This document shows, in pieces, positions 1 to 9,131 of a DNA stretch of 64,000 bases (its first letter is position 1; each line of letters starts with the position of its first letter). The DNA lies in assembly GCA_004010275.1 (NCBI GenBank), contig RBWT01000013.1, forward strand, positions 1 to 64,000, read 5' to 3'. Under the pieces are notes generated by a model. The model searched no databases and was not told where the DNA came from. It saw only the letters and a program-made list of their open reading frames with translations. This DNA is from Streptomyces huasconensis (lineage in GTDB: Bacteria > Actinomycetota > Actinomycetes > Streptomycetales > Streptomycetaceae). The position numbers were made by a program, and so were the translations under genes.

Positions 1-187
1 CCGTGGATCGGTCGCGGGGTGGGGCCGGGCCCTGCCGCTCGGTCGGCCGGCGTGCCCTGCGGCTCGGTCGCGCGGCGTGCCCGTGGATCGGCTGAGCCGA
101 CCGGGACCGTACGCCGACGTCCGCCGGGGGGAGCTTGCGCCGATGCTCAGCAGCGCGGCGTGCCCAGGCGTCCGGGGTTGCCGCTCG
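1..187. repeat. Gene-free left edge with short direct repeats
   Basis: No convincing gene is visible here. CCGTGGATCGG occurs at 1-11 and again at 81-91. A unit of about 25 bases beginning CTCGGTCG and containing CGGCGTGCCC is repeated at 38 and 63. The stretch lies downstream of the minus-strand gene 188..454, so it may be its 3' region. Confidence 0.4.
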
Positions 188-454
188 TCACGCCTCGTCC
201 GAGTCGCGGGTGGCGTTCTCCGTGAGTCGGCGGTGCACCTCGCGGGTCTGCTCGGCCAGGTCGCGGGCCCTCGCCTCAGCCGCGTCGGCGCGGGCGTTGA
301 GGCGGGCGATGTCCTCCTCGATGACCTTCAGCGCCAGCTCGGCCGCGGCCTCCGCCTCCCGAGGGGGCAGGTCCTCGGGGAGTTCCGCCAGCGCGCTCCT
401 GACCGCGGGGATGCCGCCGCGGTCGTGGATCTCTTTCCAGAACTCGTGGTCCAT
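188..454 (-). CDS. Small coiled-coil hypothetical protein (88 aa)
   Basis: No family recognised. From the ATG at 454 the protein opens MDHEFWKEIHDRGG. From about residue 27 to 80 it consists almost entirely of A, E, R, L, K and D with heptad-like spacing (for example EEDIARLNARADAAEARA), which suggests one long coiled coil. There is no Cys, signal peptide or membrane segment. Another short helical protein (514..687) lies 59 bases upstream on the same strand, so the two may be co-transcribed. The frame is intact and third positions are GC-rich, which supports a real gene. The function is unknown; a structural or partner-binding role is only inference. Confidence 0.6.
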   Translation of the reverse strand: MDHEFWKEIHDRGGIPAVRSALAELPEDLPPREAEAAAELALKVIEEDIARLNARADAAEARARDLAEQTREVHRRLTENATRDSDEA

Positions 455-513
455 GGCGTCATCCTGACCGATCGGCCGCCCCCGGCGCGAGGCGGCGTCG
501 CCCCGGGGCCGGG

Positions 514-687
514 TCAGGAGGCCGGCTCCGCGGGCACGCTCACGCGGGGCGGGGTGCTGAAGTCGAGGACGTCCTGGGCCGTCTGCTGGGTCTCCTCCGC
601 GGCCTTGCGAGCCGTGGCGAGAACGTCGCCGTGCTCCTGGACGAGGGTTTCATAGATCGGCGCCTGGGCGGTGTCATTGGCCGGCAT
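514..687 (-). CDS. Small helical hypothetical protein (57 aa)
   Basis: A 57-residue reading frame beginning MPANDTAQAPIYETLVQEH and ending PPRVSVPAEPAS. The start is supported by AAGGAG at 697-702 on the minus strand, nine bases before the ATG. The first two thirds are charged and helix-prone (LATARKAAEETQQTAQDVLD) and the tail is proline-rich. There is no membrane segment or Cys. I recognise no family. It lies upstream of the coiled-coil protein at 188..454 in the same direction, and its promoter should sit in the 688-957 gap shared with the divergent esterase. Confidence 0.55.
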   Translation of the reverse strand: MPANDTAQAPIYETLVQEHGDVLATARKAAEETQQTAQDVLDFSTPPRVSVPAEPAS

Positions 688-805
688 GACCTGCGACTCC
701 TTGTTCGGTGACGGTGTGGTTCGGTCGGCCGTGGGTGGCCGACCCGCGACCTTACGCGAACTCGGTGCGTGATGGGCACCCGCCCCCGATCATGAGTTCG
801 GGCCT

Positions 806-821
806 TGTGACCACTTTCACA
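806..821. promoter_or_regulatory. CRP-like palindrome TGTGA-N6-TCACA
   Basis: Perfect 5+5 inverted repeat, TGTGA, CCACTT, TCACA, in the divergent gap between the 57-aa protein (start 687, minus) and the esterase (start 958, plus). The arms match the half-sites bound by CRP/FNR-family regulators. The Streptomyces Crp consensus (GTG-N6-G-N-CAC) is met except for one G. Binding is inference. Confidence 0.4.
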
Positions 822-957
822 GGACGAAAGGTGCCGGTCAGGAGCATCGGGCGTCCTTGTTGGGGGCCGAAGACGAGACGACGAAAAGGAGTTGTCCGCC
901 CCGGCAGCCACGGCGAGGATGGCCCGGCAAGATCGACACCATCGTGAGGCGGCCCTC

Positions 958-2527
958 GTGCACATCACCGTCCCCACCACCGCAGGCCCGGTACGAGGCC
1001 GTCGGCAGGGCGAGGTCGCGGCGTTCAAGGGCATCCCCTACGCCGCCCCGCCGTTCGGTCCGCGCCGCCTGCGGCCGCCGCAGGCCCCTGAGCCCTGGTC
1101 GGGGGTCAGGGACGCGTTCAGCCCCGGTCCGCCCGCGCCCCAGCCGGGCTATCACCCCGCGATGGCCGGGCTGCTCGTGGACGCGGAAGCCCCGGGCGAG
1201 GACTGCCTGACCGTCAACGTGTGGACGCCCGAGCCGGGTCGGACCGGTGGGCGGCTGCCCGTCATGGTCTGGGTCCACGGCGGCGCGTTCCGCAACGGAG
1301 CCGGTTCCCTGCCCACGTACGACGGCACGCGACTGGCCGCCGACGGCGTCGTGTGCGTCACCCTCAACTACCGCCTGGGCGCCGAAGGCTTCCTGCTGCT
1401 GCCCGACGGCACCGCCAACCTCGGTCTCCTGGACCAGATCGCGGCGCTGGAGTGGGTGCGGGACAACATCGCCGGGTTCGGCGGCGACCCGGACAACGTC
1501 ACCGTCTTCGGGCAGTCCGCGGGCGCCATCAGCATCACGGCGCTCATGACCATGCCGCGGGCGCGCGGGCTGTTCCGCCGCGCGATCACGCAGAGCGGTG
1601 CCGGGCACCACAGCCATCCGGAGAGCGTCGCGCGGCGCGTCACCGAGCGGCTGGCCGCCCTCGCCGGGGTCGAGCCGACGCGCGAGGGACTGGCGTCCGT
1701 ACCGCCCGAGCGGCTCGTCGCCGCCGACAGCGCGCTCGGCCAGGAGATCACCGCGGGCCGAGGACCCGGCCTGTGGGGCGAGTCGGCGGGCGGCGGCACC
1801 ACCGTGCTGCCGTGGTCGACGGCGCCACCTTGCCCGAGCGGCCGATCGACGCCCTCGCCGGCGGGGCCGGCCGGGACATCGACCTCCTCACGGGCACGAC
1901 CACCGAGGAGTTCCGGCTCTTCCTCGGTCCGCTGGGCATCGCGCCGCGCATCACGGACGGGGTGCTGGACGGCTTCCTCGCCGGGTTCGGGCTCGACTCC
2001 GCCGAGGCCCGCGCCACCTACTCCGCCGCGCACCCGGGGGCCACCCCCGGCGACCTGCTCTCCGCCGCCATGACCGACCACGCGTACCGGGTCCCCGCCC
2101 TCCGCGTGGCCGAGGCCCGAGCGCGCTCGGCGCGCGGACGTACGTATATGAGTTCGCGTGGCGTTCGCCCGTCCTGGACGGCGCTCTGGGCGCCTGTCAC
2201 CTGGCGGATGTCGGATTCGTCTTCGGCAACCTCTCCGACCCGCTTCTCGGCCCCGACGCCCCGCGCGACCTCTCCCTGCGCATGCGCGAGGCGTGGATCT
2301 CGTTCGCCCGGACCGGGCGGCCCGACACCCCGGGCGGTGTCCTGCCGCCGTGGCCGGCGTACGGCGAGCGGCGGTCCGTCATGCGGCTGGGCGATGACGC
2401 GCCCGTCGTACAGGAGGACCCTGCGGCCGACACGCACCGGCTCTGGGAGGCCCTGCCTCGCCCCCTTTCCGGAAAGCAGGGGGCGCCCCGAAGGCTCCGC
2501 ACACGAAGGCTCCGCACGCGCGCGTGA
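958..2527 (+). CDS. Type-B carboxylesterase (frameshifted)
   Basis: Alpha/beta-hydrolase of the carboxylesterase/lipase type-B family, about 520 aa, hydrolysing carboxylic esters. Markers in order: the N-terminal GIPYAAPPFG signature, the oxyanion-hole motif VHGGAF, the nucleophile elbow VTVFGQSAGA (catalytic Ser), the acidic region around GTTTEEFRLF, and the His-bearing GACHLADVGFVFGN near the C-terminus. I chose the GTG at 958 because GAGG (946-949) lies eight bases upstream; an in-frame ATG at 919 is possible. The frame breaks near 1812 (probably one lost G in CCGTGGTC) and near 2135, but homology runs straight across both, so sequencing error is more likely than inactivation. No signal peptide is seen, so it is probably cytoplasmic. 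Confidence 0.85.
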
Positions 2528-2574
2528 GGTCCGGCCCCGGCCGGGTACCCGTGACGGGACATCAGGAGGAGTCC

Positions 2575-2790
2575 ATGCCACTCACGTTCCGCAAGAGTTT
2601 CCGGATACTTCCCGGGGTGCGCCTGAACATCAACAAGCGCTCCTGGTCCCTCACCACGGGCGGCCGCAACGGGCCCCGGCGGACCCACAGCAGCACGGGC
2701 CGCCGCACGACCTCGATGGACCTGCCCGGCCCCTTCGGCTGGCGCCGTACGACGCGGCGGGGCGGACGTACCCGAAGTACCCGCCTCTGA
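2575..2790 (+). CDS. DUF4236 domain protein (71 aa)
   Basis: Short basic protein starting MPLTFRKSFRILPGVRLNIN, which fits the DUF4236 pattern of a small N-terminal strand-rich domain (F+FRKS...PGVRLN...K...S). The ATG at 2575 is preceded by AGGAGGA at 2564-2570, a good Shine-Dalgarno. The C-terminal half is Arg/Thr/Gly-rich (RRTTRRGGRTRSTRL) and probably disordered. The role of DUF4236 proteins is not established. The gene follows the esterase by 47 bases and may be read through from it. Confidence 0.7.
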   Translation: MPLTFRKSFRILPGVRLNINKRSWSLTTGGRNGPRRTHSSTGRRTTSMDLPGPFGWRRTTRRGGRTRSTRL

Positions 2791-2942
2791 CGCCTTTCCC
2801 GCTCTCACCCCGTCGGGTGCGGGTCCGAGGGCACACCGGGGCAGTCTTTCGGCCCCTGGGGCTGCCCCGGCGCCCCTGGTGCGGGTACCGCCCGCCCTGT
2901 ATCCAGGGGGAAAACCGGAATACGCCGTCAGATGGGGCACAC

Positions 2943-4738
2943 ATGCACGACCGCGACAGGGCGAGGACGACCGGCGCCGATACGAGCCGGGCGCCGGCCC
3001 GGCAGCCCGCCGCACCACGGGCCGCTCCGGAAGGCCTCGCGGCGCTGCAGGAGGCCGCCGGGAACGAGGCCGTGGTGCAGATGCTGCGCCAGTCCGGGCA
3101 CCTGCCCCCGGAGGAGCACCAGCACGATGCCGGCTGCGGGCACGAGCAGCCCGCGGTGCAGCGTTCCGCCGTCCATGACGTACTGCGCGCCCCTGGACGT
3201 CCCTTGGACGAAGCGACCCGTAGCGACATGGAGGCCCGGCTCGGCGCCGACTTCTCCGACGTACGGGTCCACAGCGGTCCGGCCGCCCGGTCCTCCGCGG
3301 CCGAGGTGGGGGCACGGGCGTACACCTCGGGCAGCCACGTCGTGATGGGAGAGGGCGGCACGGACCGGCACACCCTCGCCCATGAACTCGTTCATGTGAT
3401 CCAGCAGCGCCAGGGTCCCGTCGCCGGGACGACAACGGGAGCGGTCTGAAGGTCTCCGATCCCGCCGACCGGTTCGAACGGGAGGCCGAGGCAACCGCGC
3501 AGCGCGTGATGGCGGGGCCCGCGGCCGGGGCGTACGAGGCGGGGCCGGGCCCGGGCGCACGGGCGGGGGCCGGTGAACCCGCCGCCGTGCAGCGGATCGT
3601 CAAGGTCACCCCCGGCATGTACATGCGGGGAGTGAACGCCACCGAAGAGACACTCGCCGCCCCTCAGCTCATGCGGTATCTGGCGATGGCCGTGCAGGAC
3701 GAGGTGAACCGCGCCCAGAACCTCAGCCCTCAGGGCACGTTCCAGGCGCGGTTCAAGGCGATCATGCGGGTGCTCAAGTCCGCCACGCCCGACGTGCGGG
3801 AGGCCCTGCGGCTGACCACCGCGCTCGTCGGCGAGGTGAACACCTTGCTGGAAAATCAGCAGACCTACGTCTCCGACTACAACCCGCCGGGCCACCCGGA
3901 CGGGCCCGGCGCCCTGGTCCCGGTGCCGAACGCGGACACCCGGTACGCGACGGAGCCGGACACCGAGGGCACGGGGTACTACCACACGTCCCTCTCCGGC
4001 AAGACGGAGCCGTACTGGGGAGACGACGACACGATGCGGGAGAAGACCGGCCAGTCGCTGGGTCCGCTCGTGGGGGGAGCGCCGCAGGAGCAGCCGAGGC
4101 TGCAGAGCCACCCCCGGGGCGGCGCGAACCTCCCCCTGACGCGGCTCACGCTGAGGCAGGCCGTCGACATGCTGCCGCGCCCGCTGCTCAACCTCATCTT
4201 CGATGTGCGCTACCAGTTGGAGGCACCGGACGAGGGCCAACAGCAACCGGTGATCGACGAGCGGACCGGGGCGCAGAAGGCGGCCCGCGACAAGAGCCCC
4301 AACCAGCCAGGCACGCTGCGCAGTTGGCACCAGGACGACTACGGCAGGCTTCCCGACAACCAGTTCAACCCAGCGGCCGTCCCCGCGCACGCCCAGCCGC
4401 TGCACGCCCACTACACCGCTCACTCGCAGTCCGGCGCGGGCTCCTCCGTCCAGAACGCGGCCACGGCCCCTCGCGGCTTCGCCGAGTACACCGGCACGGG
4501 AAGCGACTGGGAGCACAACGTCAAGGTGGTGCTGGACTACATCAACAAGCGCGTCTACCTCACCCTGACGCACTACCAGTACTGGGCGCTGATCCCGCCC
4601 GAGCGCGGAAACGGGCCGTACACGTTCTGGCAGGGCCCGGGCCAGGACCTGGAAGCCGCCCAGGCACAGCTCCAGCAGCAGCCGCGCGGCGCAACCGGAA
4701 CGATGATGAGCCCCTGGCTGGAGATCATCATGTCTTGA
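2943..4738 (+). CDS. DUF4157 (eCIS-core) protein with unknown C-terminal domain
   Basis: About 598 residues once a frame break near 3432 is repaired. An N-terminal A/P/R-rich linker is followed at roughly residues 70-160 by a DUF4157 domain: ARLGADFSDVRVHSGPAA, a GARAYTSGSHVVMG segment, and the zinc-metallopeptidase-like helix HTLAHELVHVIQQRQG (HExxH). In this family the domain is common in proteins linked to extracellular contractile injection systems and is often joined to diverse C-terminal cargo. Here the C-terminal ~400 residues (VQRIVKVTPG... to SPWLEIIMS) match nothing I know. No sheath, tube or baseplate genes are nearby. No signal peptide. The gene is followed by a strong terminator at 4811-4846. 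Effector or toxin function is inference. Confidence 0.75.
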
Positions 4739-5040
4739 CCGGGGCGGACGACACGGTCGGTTCACCGGACGGTCGGTCACCGGTTTGCCGGCGCGCTGAC
4801 TGATGTCCCAGCCGAAGCCCCGGGGCGGGTACCCCGGGGCTTCGGCACGTGATTCCTCCGCCGGGCGAAGCCGAGCAGTGGCATGTACACGTCACCCCAC
4901 GCGCCGCTCGGTCCCCGTCGGTGAGAGTCGCTCCCGCCCGGGGAAACAAGGGCGCGACCCCCTTCCACTTCCGTCCCGCGCCGGGATACCTCTGGTGGGA
5001 GGAACCCGGTCCGCCCCCCCGCAGGAAACGAGGCACACCA
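4739..5040. other. Intergenic region, no gene
   Basis: About 300 bases between the DUF4157 gene and the metallo-beta-lactamase gene. It holds the terminator at 4811-4846, then ~190 bases that must contain the promoter of the downstream gene. I see no convincing -35/-10 pair and no coding frame with family similarity. AGGAAACGAGG just before 5041 is the likely ribosome-binding region. Confidence 0.5.
4811..4846. terminator. Strong 15-bp hairpin terminator
   Basis: Perfect inverted repeat: GCCGAAGCCCCGGGG (4811-4825), loop CGGGTA, and the exact complement at 4832-4846. There is no U-tract, as is usual for Streptomyces. It lies 73 bases after the DUF4157 stop codon. Confidence 0.85.
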
Positions 5041-5973
5041 TGAACGACACCCTCGCCGCCCGGCCCTCAGCCTCCGGTTGGTACGTGGACGACCGCTGCA
5101 CGAACTGCGACGTCGCCAGGCAGCTCGCCCCCGACCTGATCCACGAGGTCGACGGCCGATCCGAACTGCTCCGCCAGCCGCGCGACGCGGCGGAGGAACA
5201 CCGGGTGCGGGCCGCCGCGTTCGCCTGCCACACCCGCTCCATCCGGCCCACCACCGGCCGGCTGGACGACCAGTGGGACCCCTACCCCCTGCCTGTCGAC
5301 GGCACCGGCGGCATCGATGACGGCGACGAGACCGACGCGACCGTTCTGTTCTGCGGGCACAACTCCACCCGTACCGCGGGCGCCAACTCCTATCTCCTGC
5401 GCCGCCCTTCGGGGAACCTGATGATGGTCGACACCCCGCGCTGGAGCGAGACGCTGGCCGCCCGGTACGAGCGGATCGGCACCGTCACCGACGTACTGCT
5501 CACCCACCGCGACCACGCCGCCCACGGCCGCCGCTACGCCGACCGCTTCGCGGCGCGGCTGTGGATTCACGAGGGAGACCTGGACGCCGCGCCCGACGCC
5601 GACCGTGTCCTGCGCGCCACGACAGCGTCGAGGTCGGCGACGGGGTCCTCGCCCATCCGCTGCCCGGCCACACGGCGGGACGGTCCTGTTCGTCGCCGAC
5701 GAGCGGTACTGCTTCAGCGGCGACAGCTTCTACTGGTCGCGTACGACGGGCGACATCGAGGTGGCGGAGAGCGTCACCTGGTACTCCATCGAGGAGCTGG
5801 CCGCCTCGTTGGCCCGCACGGCCGAACGGCTCCGCTTCGAGTGGCTGCTGCCCGGACACGGCGACCGCAAGCACCTGCCCGCCGCCGAAATGGCGGACCG
5901 GATGCGCGCGTTGACCGCTCGGACGGCGACGCTGCGGCCCCGGCCGGTGGACTTCACGGCCATCCGCTGGTGA
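5041..5973 (+). CDS. Ferredoxin-like/metallo-beta-lactamase fusion hydrolase (frameshifted)
   Basis: MBL-fold hydrolase with an N-terminal ferredoxin-like cap. Residues 10-30 carry VDDRCTNCDVARQLAPDL, the start of a Cys-containing [4Fe-4S]-type segment, with a further Cys in FACHTRSIRP. The MBL part shows VLLTHRDHAAHG (the second motif, where the usual HxHxDH is degenerate here to HRDHAAH), HPLPGHTAG, and LLPGHGDRK. Two breaks near 5617 and 5680 move the frame; homology is continuous from ATG 5041 to the stop at 5973. The family is widespread in Streptomyces and the substrate is unknown. The altered metal motif could reflect real divergence or sequence error. Confidence 0.75.
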
Positions 5974-6052
5974 CCTACGGGCGCGGACGCGAGGGTCCGC
6001 GCCCGGGCGGCGAGAACATGCGGCGGGCGTCACTCCTGTCTAGCGTCGTCGC

Positions 6053-6313
6053 ATGAAGACACATCCGCAGCGCTTCGAGATTCTGCTGGTTCCCGAGTTC
6101 GGCGGGGACGGCAGGGCCACCGGCGACACCCGTGGGGCCCTGCGCTCGGCCGTCGTGGTGGCCACCGGCGAGACCGGGGCCTCCGGCTATCCCCGGTTCG
6201 TGGGGGACGGCATGGAGGCCGACATCGACCCCGTGACGCGCTCCGTGGAGGCCCTGCTCGTCGACGGGGCCGAGCTGGACTACGGGCTCTCGGCTCGGGT
6301 CTCGGCGGCCTGA
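6053..6313 (+). CDS. Hypothetical protein (86 aa)
   Basis: Intact 86-residue frame, MKTHPQRFEILLVPEFGGDG to LDYGLSARVSAA. Acidic and without Cys, signal peptide or membrane helix. Alternating hydrophobic residues (FEILLVPEF, SAVVVATGE, VEALLVDGAE) suggest a small mixed alpha/beta or beta-sheet fold. No family recognised. It follows the MBL-fold gene by 79 bases and ends just before a strong bidirectional hairpin, so it may be the last gene of that unit. Confidence 0.6.
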   Translation: MKTHPQRFEILLVPEFGGDGRATGDTRGALRSAVVVATGETGASGYPRFVGDGMEADIDPVTRSVEALLVDGAELDYGLSARVSAA

Positions 6314-6352
6314 GGACGGCTGAGCCGGCCGGCGCGGGACAGGTGACACGCG

Positions 6353-6389
6353 CGGGCCCGTGCCATGGCTCAGCCGTGGCACGGGCCCG
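6353..6389. terminator. Bidirectional hairpin between convergent genes
   Basis: A 17-bp stem (6353-6369 with 6373-6389) and a TCA loop; the only imperfection is one G-U wobble. It sits between the stop at 6313 (plus) and the MFS stop at 6406 (minus), so it can serve both. Confidence 0.85.
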
Positions 6390-6405
6390 TGCGTACCGGC
6401 ACCGG

Positions 6406-7860
6406 TCACTCGGTGGCTTCCGCCTCCACCGGCTTGGGGATGAGGAAGGACGTCGCGAAGGCCGCCGCGATGAGCGCGACCCCGGCGATCATGCCTGCCG
6501 TATAGCCGGCGGGTGAGGTCTTGTCGGCGGGTTCGGCGGCGGTCTGCACGGCGTACAGGACGGCGAAGCTGAGGCCGGCGCCGAGGTTGAAGGCGCCCGC
6601 GTTCAGACCGGGCAGGAAGCCCGGGTTCTCCTTCGGGGAGAGCACGATGCCGAGGCCGTTGAGGACGATGTTGCCGACGCCCGCGTAGGTGACGCCGATG
6701 AGGATCGACGCGGCCAGGAGCAGCAGCCGCGAGTCGGCGTGCAGCGTGAACAGCATCAGGGCGACCGTCACGGCCGAGCCGATGAGACCGAGCCGCAGGA
6801 TGCGCCCGTACCCGTACGTGGCGGCCAGGCGCCCGGCGATCGGGCCCATGGCGAGGCCCGCGAGGGCGTACGGCGTCAGGGTCCACCAGGCGGACTGCTC
6901 GGCGCTCATGCCGAAGCCGGCCTGGGCGTCCTGCGCGAACGCGGGGATCATGCCGTTCATCACGGCGAAGACGCCCGTCATGGTGAGGACGGTGGTGAGC
7001 AGCAGCGCCCAGGTGGAGCGCTGGCGCAGGTGGCGGGTCGCGACCAGCGGGTGGCTGCTGCGGTCCTCGGTGCGCCAGAACAGGGCGAAGGCGAGGGCCG
7101 AGACGACGAACAGGCCCGCGACCAGCGGCCAGTTCGCGGCGCCCAGCTTGCCCGCTTCGTTGAGGGCGATGAGGGCCGCGCCGACCGAGACGACCAGGAG
7201 GGTGACGCCGGGCCAGTCCATGCGGGTGTCGGCGGTGTCGGCGGCCTTGGACTCGGGGGTGAGGGTGGCGACCAGGACCGCGGCGACGCGGCCACGCCGG
7301 CCATCGACCAGAACACCGACTGGAAGCCGTGGTGGTCGGCGAGGTAGCCGCCCGCCAGGGAGTCGACGCCCGCGATGCCGCCGTTGACGGCGGTGATGAC
7401 GCCGAGGAGGGTGCCGTACTTCTTCGGCTCGTGCACCTCGTGGCGCAGCATGATCAGGCAGAGCGGCACGGTGGGGCCGGAGACGCCCTGGATGACGCGG
7501 CCGGCGAAGAGCATGGGGACGCTCTCGGCGAGGGCGGCGACGACACATCCGACGACCATGAGCGCGAGCATCCCGGCGAGCACCTTGCGGCGTCCGACGA
7601 GGTCGCCGAGGCGCGGCAGGAAGAGGGAGAAGAGCGCGGCGGAGGTGAAGAAGGCCGTCTGGGTCAGGCCGACCTCCGCGGAGGTCGCCCCGAGGGAGTC
7701 CTCGATGTTCTTCAGGGCGGGGCTGAGCATGCTCGCGTTGAGCTGGAAGGCGAAGCGCACGCGGCGAGGAGCGCGGTGACCAGGACGCCGATGCGCACGG
7801 GGCGGGAGCCGCGGGCGCGCCGGGGGCCGCGGCGGACGGTTCGGTGAAGGAGGCGTTCAT
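6406..7860 (-). CDS. MFS transporter, probable nucleoside/base carrier (frameshifted)
   Basis: Major facilitator of about 485 residues with many hydrophobic helices; DHA2-like by size. The motif-A loop reads LPRLGDLVGRRKVL, and the later half contains LLVVSVGAALIALNEAG and ILIGVTYAGVGNIVLNGLG. It starts MNASFTEPSAAAPG at 7860. Its ATG overlaps the stop of the upstream nucleoside hydrolase (ATGA), so the two are translationally coupled. Breaks near 7765-7800 (two) and 7290 split it into three frames, with unbroken homology. Import of the nucleoside substrate of the hydrolase, or export of its product, is inferred from context only. Ends at the bidirectional hairpin at 6353-6389. Confidence 0.8.
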   Translation of the reverse strand: MNASFTEPSAAAPGAPAAPAPCASASWSPRSSPRALRLPAQREHAQPRPEEHRGLPRGDLRGGRPDPDGLLHLRRALLPLPAAPRRPRRTPQGARRDARAHGRRMCRRRPRRERPHALRRPRHPGRLRPHRAALPDHAAPRGARAEEVRHPPRRHHRRQRRHRGRRLPGGRLPRRPPRLPVGVLVDGRRGRVAAVLVATLTPESKAADTADTRMDWPGVTLLVVSVGAALIALNEAGKLGAANWPLVAGLFVVSALAFALFWRTEDRSSHPLVATRHLRQRSTWALLLTTVLTMTGVFAVMNGMIPAFAQDAQAGFGMSAEQSAWWTLTPYALAGLAMGPIAGRLAATYGYGRILRLGLIGSAVTVALMLFTLHADSRLLLLAASILIGVTYAGVGNIVLNGLGIVLSPKENPGFLPGLNAGAFNLGAGLSFAVLYAVQTAAEPADKTSPAGYTAGMIAGVALIAAAFATSFLIPKPVEAEATE

Positions 7861-8879
7861 GCGGGGACGTCACCGATCCGGGCATCACCGATTCGGACGT
7901 CACCGGTCCGGACGTCACCGATCCGGACGTCACCGATCCGGACGTCACCGATCCGCTGGAGCGCGTCCACGACGAGGTCCCAGAAGCGCTGGTGGTCGAG
8001 GTCGACGGCGACCTGGGTGTGACAGTCGTCGGGGGCGGGCGCGCGGAGGTCCGTGACGGTCATGCCGAGCGTGAGGGTGCCGGTCAGCTCGATGTCGACG
8101 GGGGCCTTGCGGACCGTCATGACGTCGGGGTCGATGACGTACGCGACCGCGCACGGGTCGTGGACCGGCGGGGCCGCGAAGCCCTGGGCCTCCAGATACA
8201 TGGCGCCGAAGAAGTCGAGGAGTTCGCCCACGAAGACGGCGGGCCCGGTGCCCACCTTCGCGATCCGCTCGAGGACGTCGGGGGTGGCGAGCGCCTGGTG
8301 GGTCAGGTCGAGGCCGACCATGGTGACGGGCCACGGCTCGTTGAAGACGATGTGCGCGGCCTCGGGGTCGATCTTGATGTTGAACTCGGCGACGGGGCTC
8401 CAGTTGCCCGTGTGGTAGCCGTCGCCCATCAGGACGACCTCGCGGACGCGCTCGACGATGCGGGGCTCCTTGCGGGCGGCCATGGCGATGTTGGTCAGAC
8501 CGGCGGTGGGGACGAGGGTGATCTCGCCGGGCTCGTGGGCCATGACCGTGTCGATGATCAGGTCGACGGCGTGGCGCTCGTCCAGGGCGAGGGTGGGCTC
8601 GGGCATGACGGGGCCGTCGATGCCGCTCTCGCCATGGATCTCGGGCGCCGTCTCGATGGTGCGCACCAGGGGGCGGGAGCAGCCCGCAGCGAAGGGGACA
8701 CCGGTGATGTTCGCGATGCGGGCCACCGAGAGGGCGTTGCGGGTGACCTTCTCCAGGGTCTGGTTGCCCACCACGGTGGTGACGGCGACCAGCTCCACAT
8801 CCGGATTGCCGTGCGCCAGGAGCATGGCGATCGCGTCGTCATGTCCCGGGTCGCAGTCCAGGATGATCTTTCGGGGCAT
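7857..8879 (-). CDS. Inosine/uridine-preferring nucleoside hydrolase
   Basis: Hydrolyses ribonucleosides to base and ribose in the cytoplasm. The calcium- and substrate-binding signature ILDCDPGHDDAIA is at residues 6-18. Further active-site regions are LVPTAGLTNIAMAA, EFNIKIDPEAA and PVHDPCAVAYV (conserved His-Asp). The start is ATG 8879 (MPRKIILDCDPG); an upstream extension to 8960 lacks similarity. The frame is intact at ~340 aa, slightly longer than usual because of a C-terminal tail RIGDV-RIGDV-RIGDV-RTGDV-RIGDA-RIGDV encoded by 15-bp tandem repeats. The stop overlaps the MFS start. Divergent from a LacI regulator that probably controls it. Confidence 0.92.
   Translation of the reverse strand: MPRKIILDCDPGHDDAIAMLLAHGNPDVELVAVTTVVGNQTLEKVTRNALSVARIANITGVPFAAGCSRPLVRTIETAPEIHGESGIDGPVMPEPTLALDERHAVDLIIDTVMAHEPGEITLVPTAGLTNIAMAARKEPRIVERVREVVLMGDGYHTGNWSPVAEFNIKIDPEAAHIVFNEPWPVTMVGLDLTHQALATPDVLERIAKVGTGPAVFVGELLDFFGAMYLEAQGFAAPPVHDPCAVAYVIDPDVMTVRKAPVDIELTGTLTLGMTVTDLRAPAPDDCHTQVAVDLDHQRFWDLVVDALQRIGDVRIGDVRIGDVRTGDVRIGDARIGDVPA
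7866..7955. repeat. Six 15-bp tandem repeats (GACGTCACCGATCCG)
   Basis: Six adjacent 15-base units at 7866, 7881, 7896, 7911, 7926 and 7941. Four are identical and two differ by one to three bases. Being a multiple of three, they encode a pentapeptide repeat (RIGDV) at the C-terminus of the nucleoside hydrolase without disturbing the frame. Copy number is likely to vary by slippage. Confidence 0.95.
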
Positions 8880-8930
8880 CGCGGAACCTCTTTGTTCGGC
8901 TGAGCCGCCGCCCCTGCGGGGCGCCGACTC

Positions 8931-8945
8931 GGGAAAACGTTCTCC
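8931..8945. promoter_or_regulatory. LacI-type operator candidate 1
   Basis: Imperfect palindrome GGGAAAACGTTCTCC centred on AACGTT, the core typical of LacI/GalR operators. It lies 52 bases upstream of the nucleoside hydrolase start (8879, minus), where a repressor would block transcription of the salvage operon. Confidence 0.55.
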
Positions 8946-9131
8946 GAAGACTGTGTGCACAGGGCCGGATTATGTCAATGGCCGAAACCACACCGTGGCA
9001 AACGCGCCCGGAACGGACAGGGACCGACAGACTCCGTGCCGGTGTCAACTGGCGGAAACCAGCGCGAAAAACGGGCCTGGTCTTGCTCTGGTCGTCGCGA
9101 ACCGAGGGTCTGGTTGTGACGAACACCCGCT

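Noticed and set aside
2943-4738. Contractile injection system gene cluster
   Set aside because: Only the DUF4157 protein is present; no sheath, tube, baseplate or AAA ATPase genes in the window.
7866-7955. CRISPR array
   Set aside because: The 15-bp units are contiguous with no spacers and are coding.
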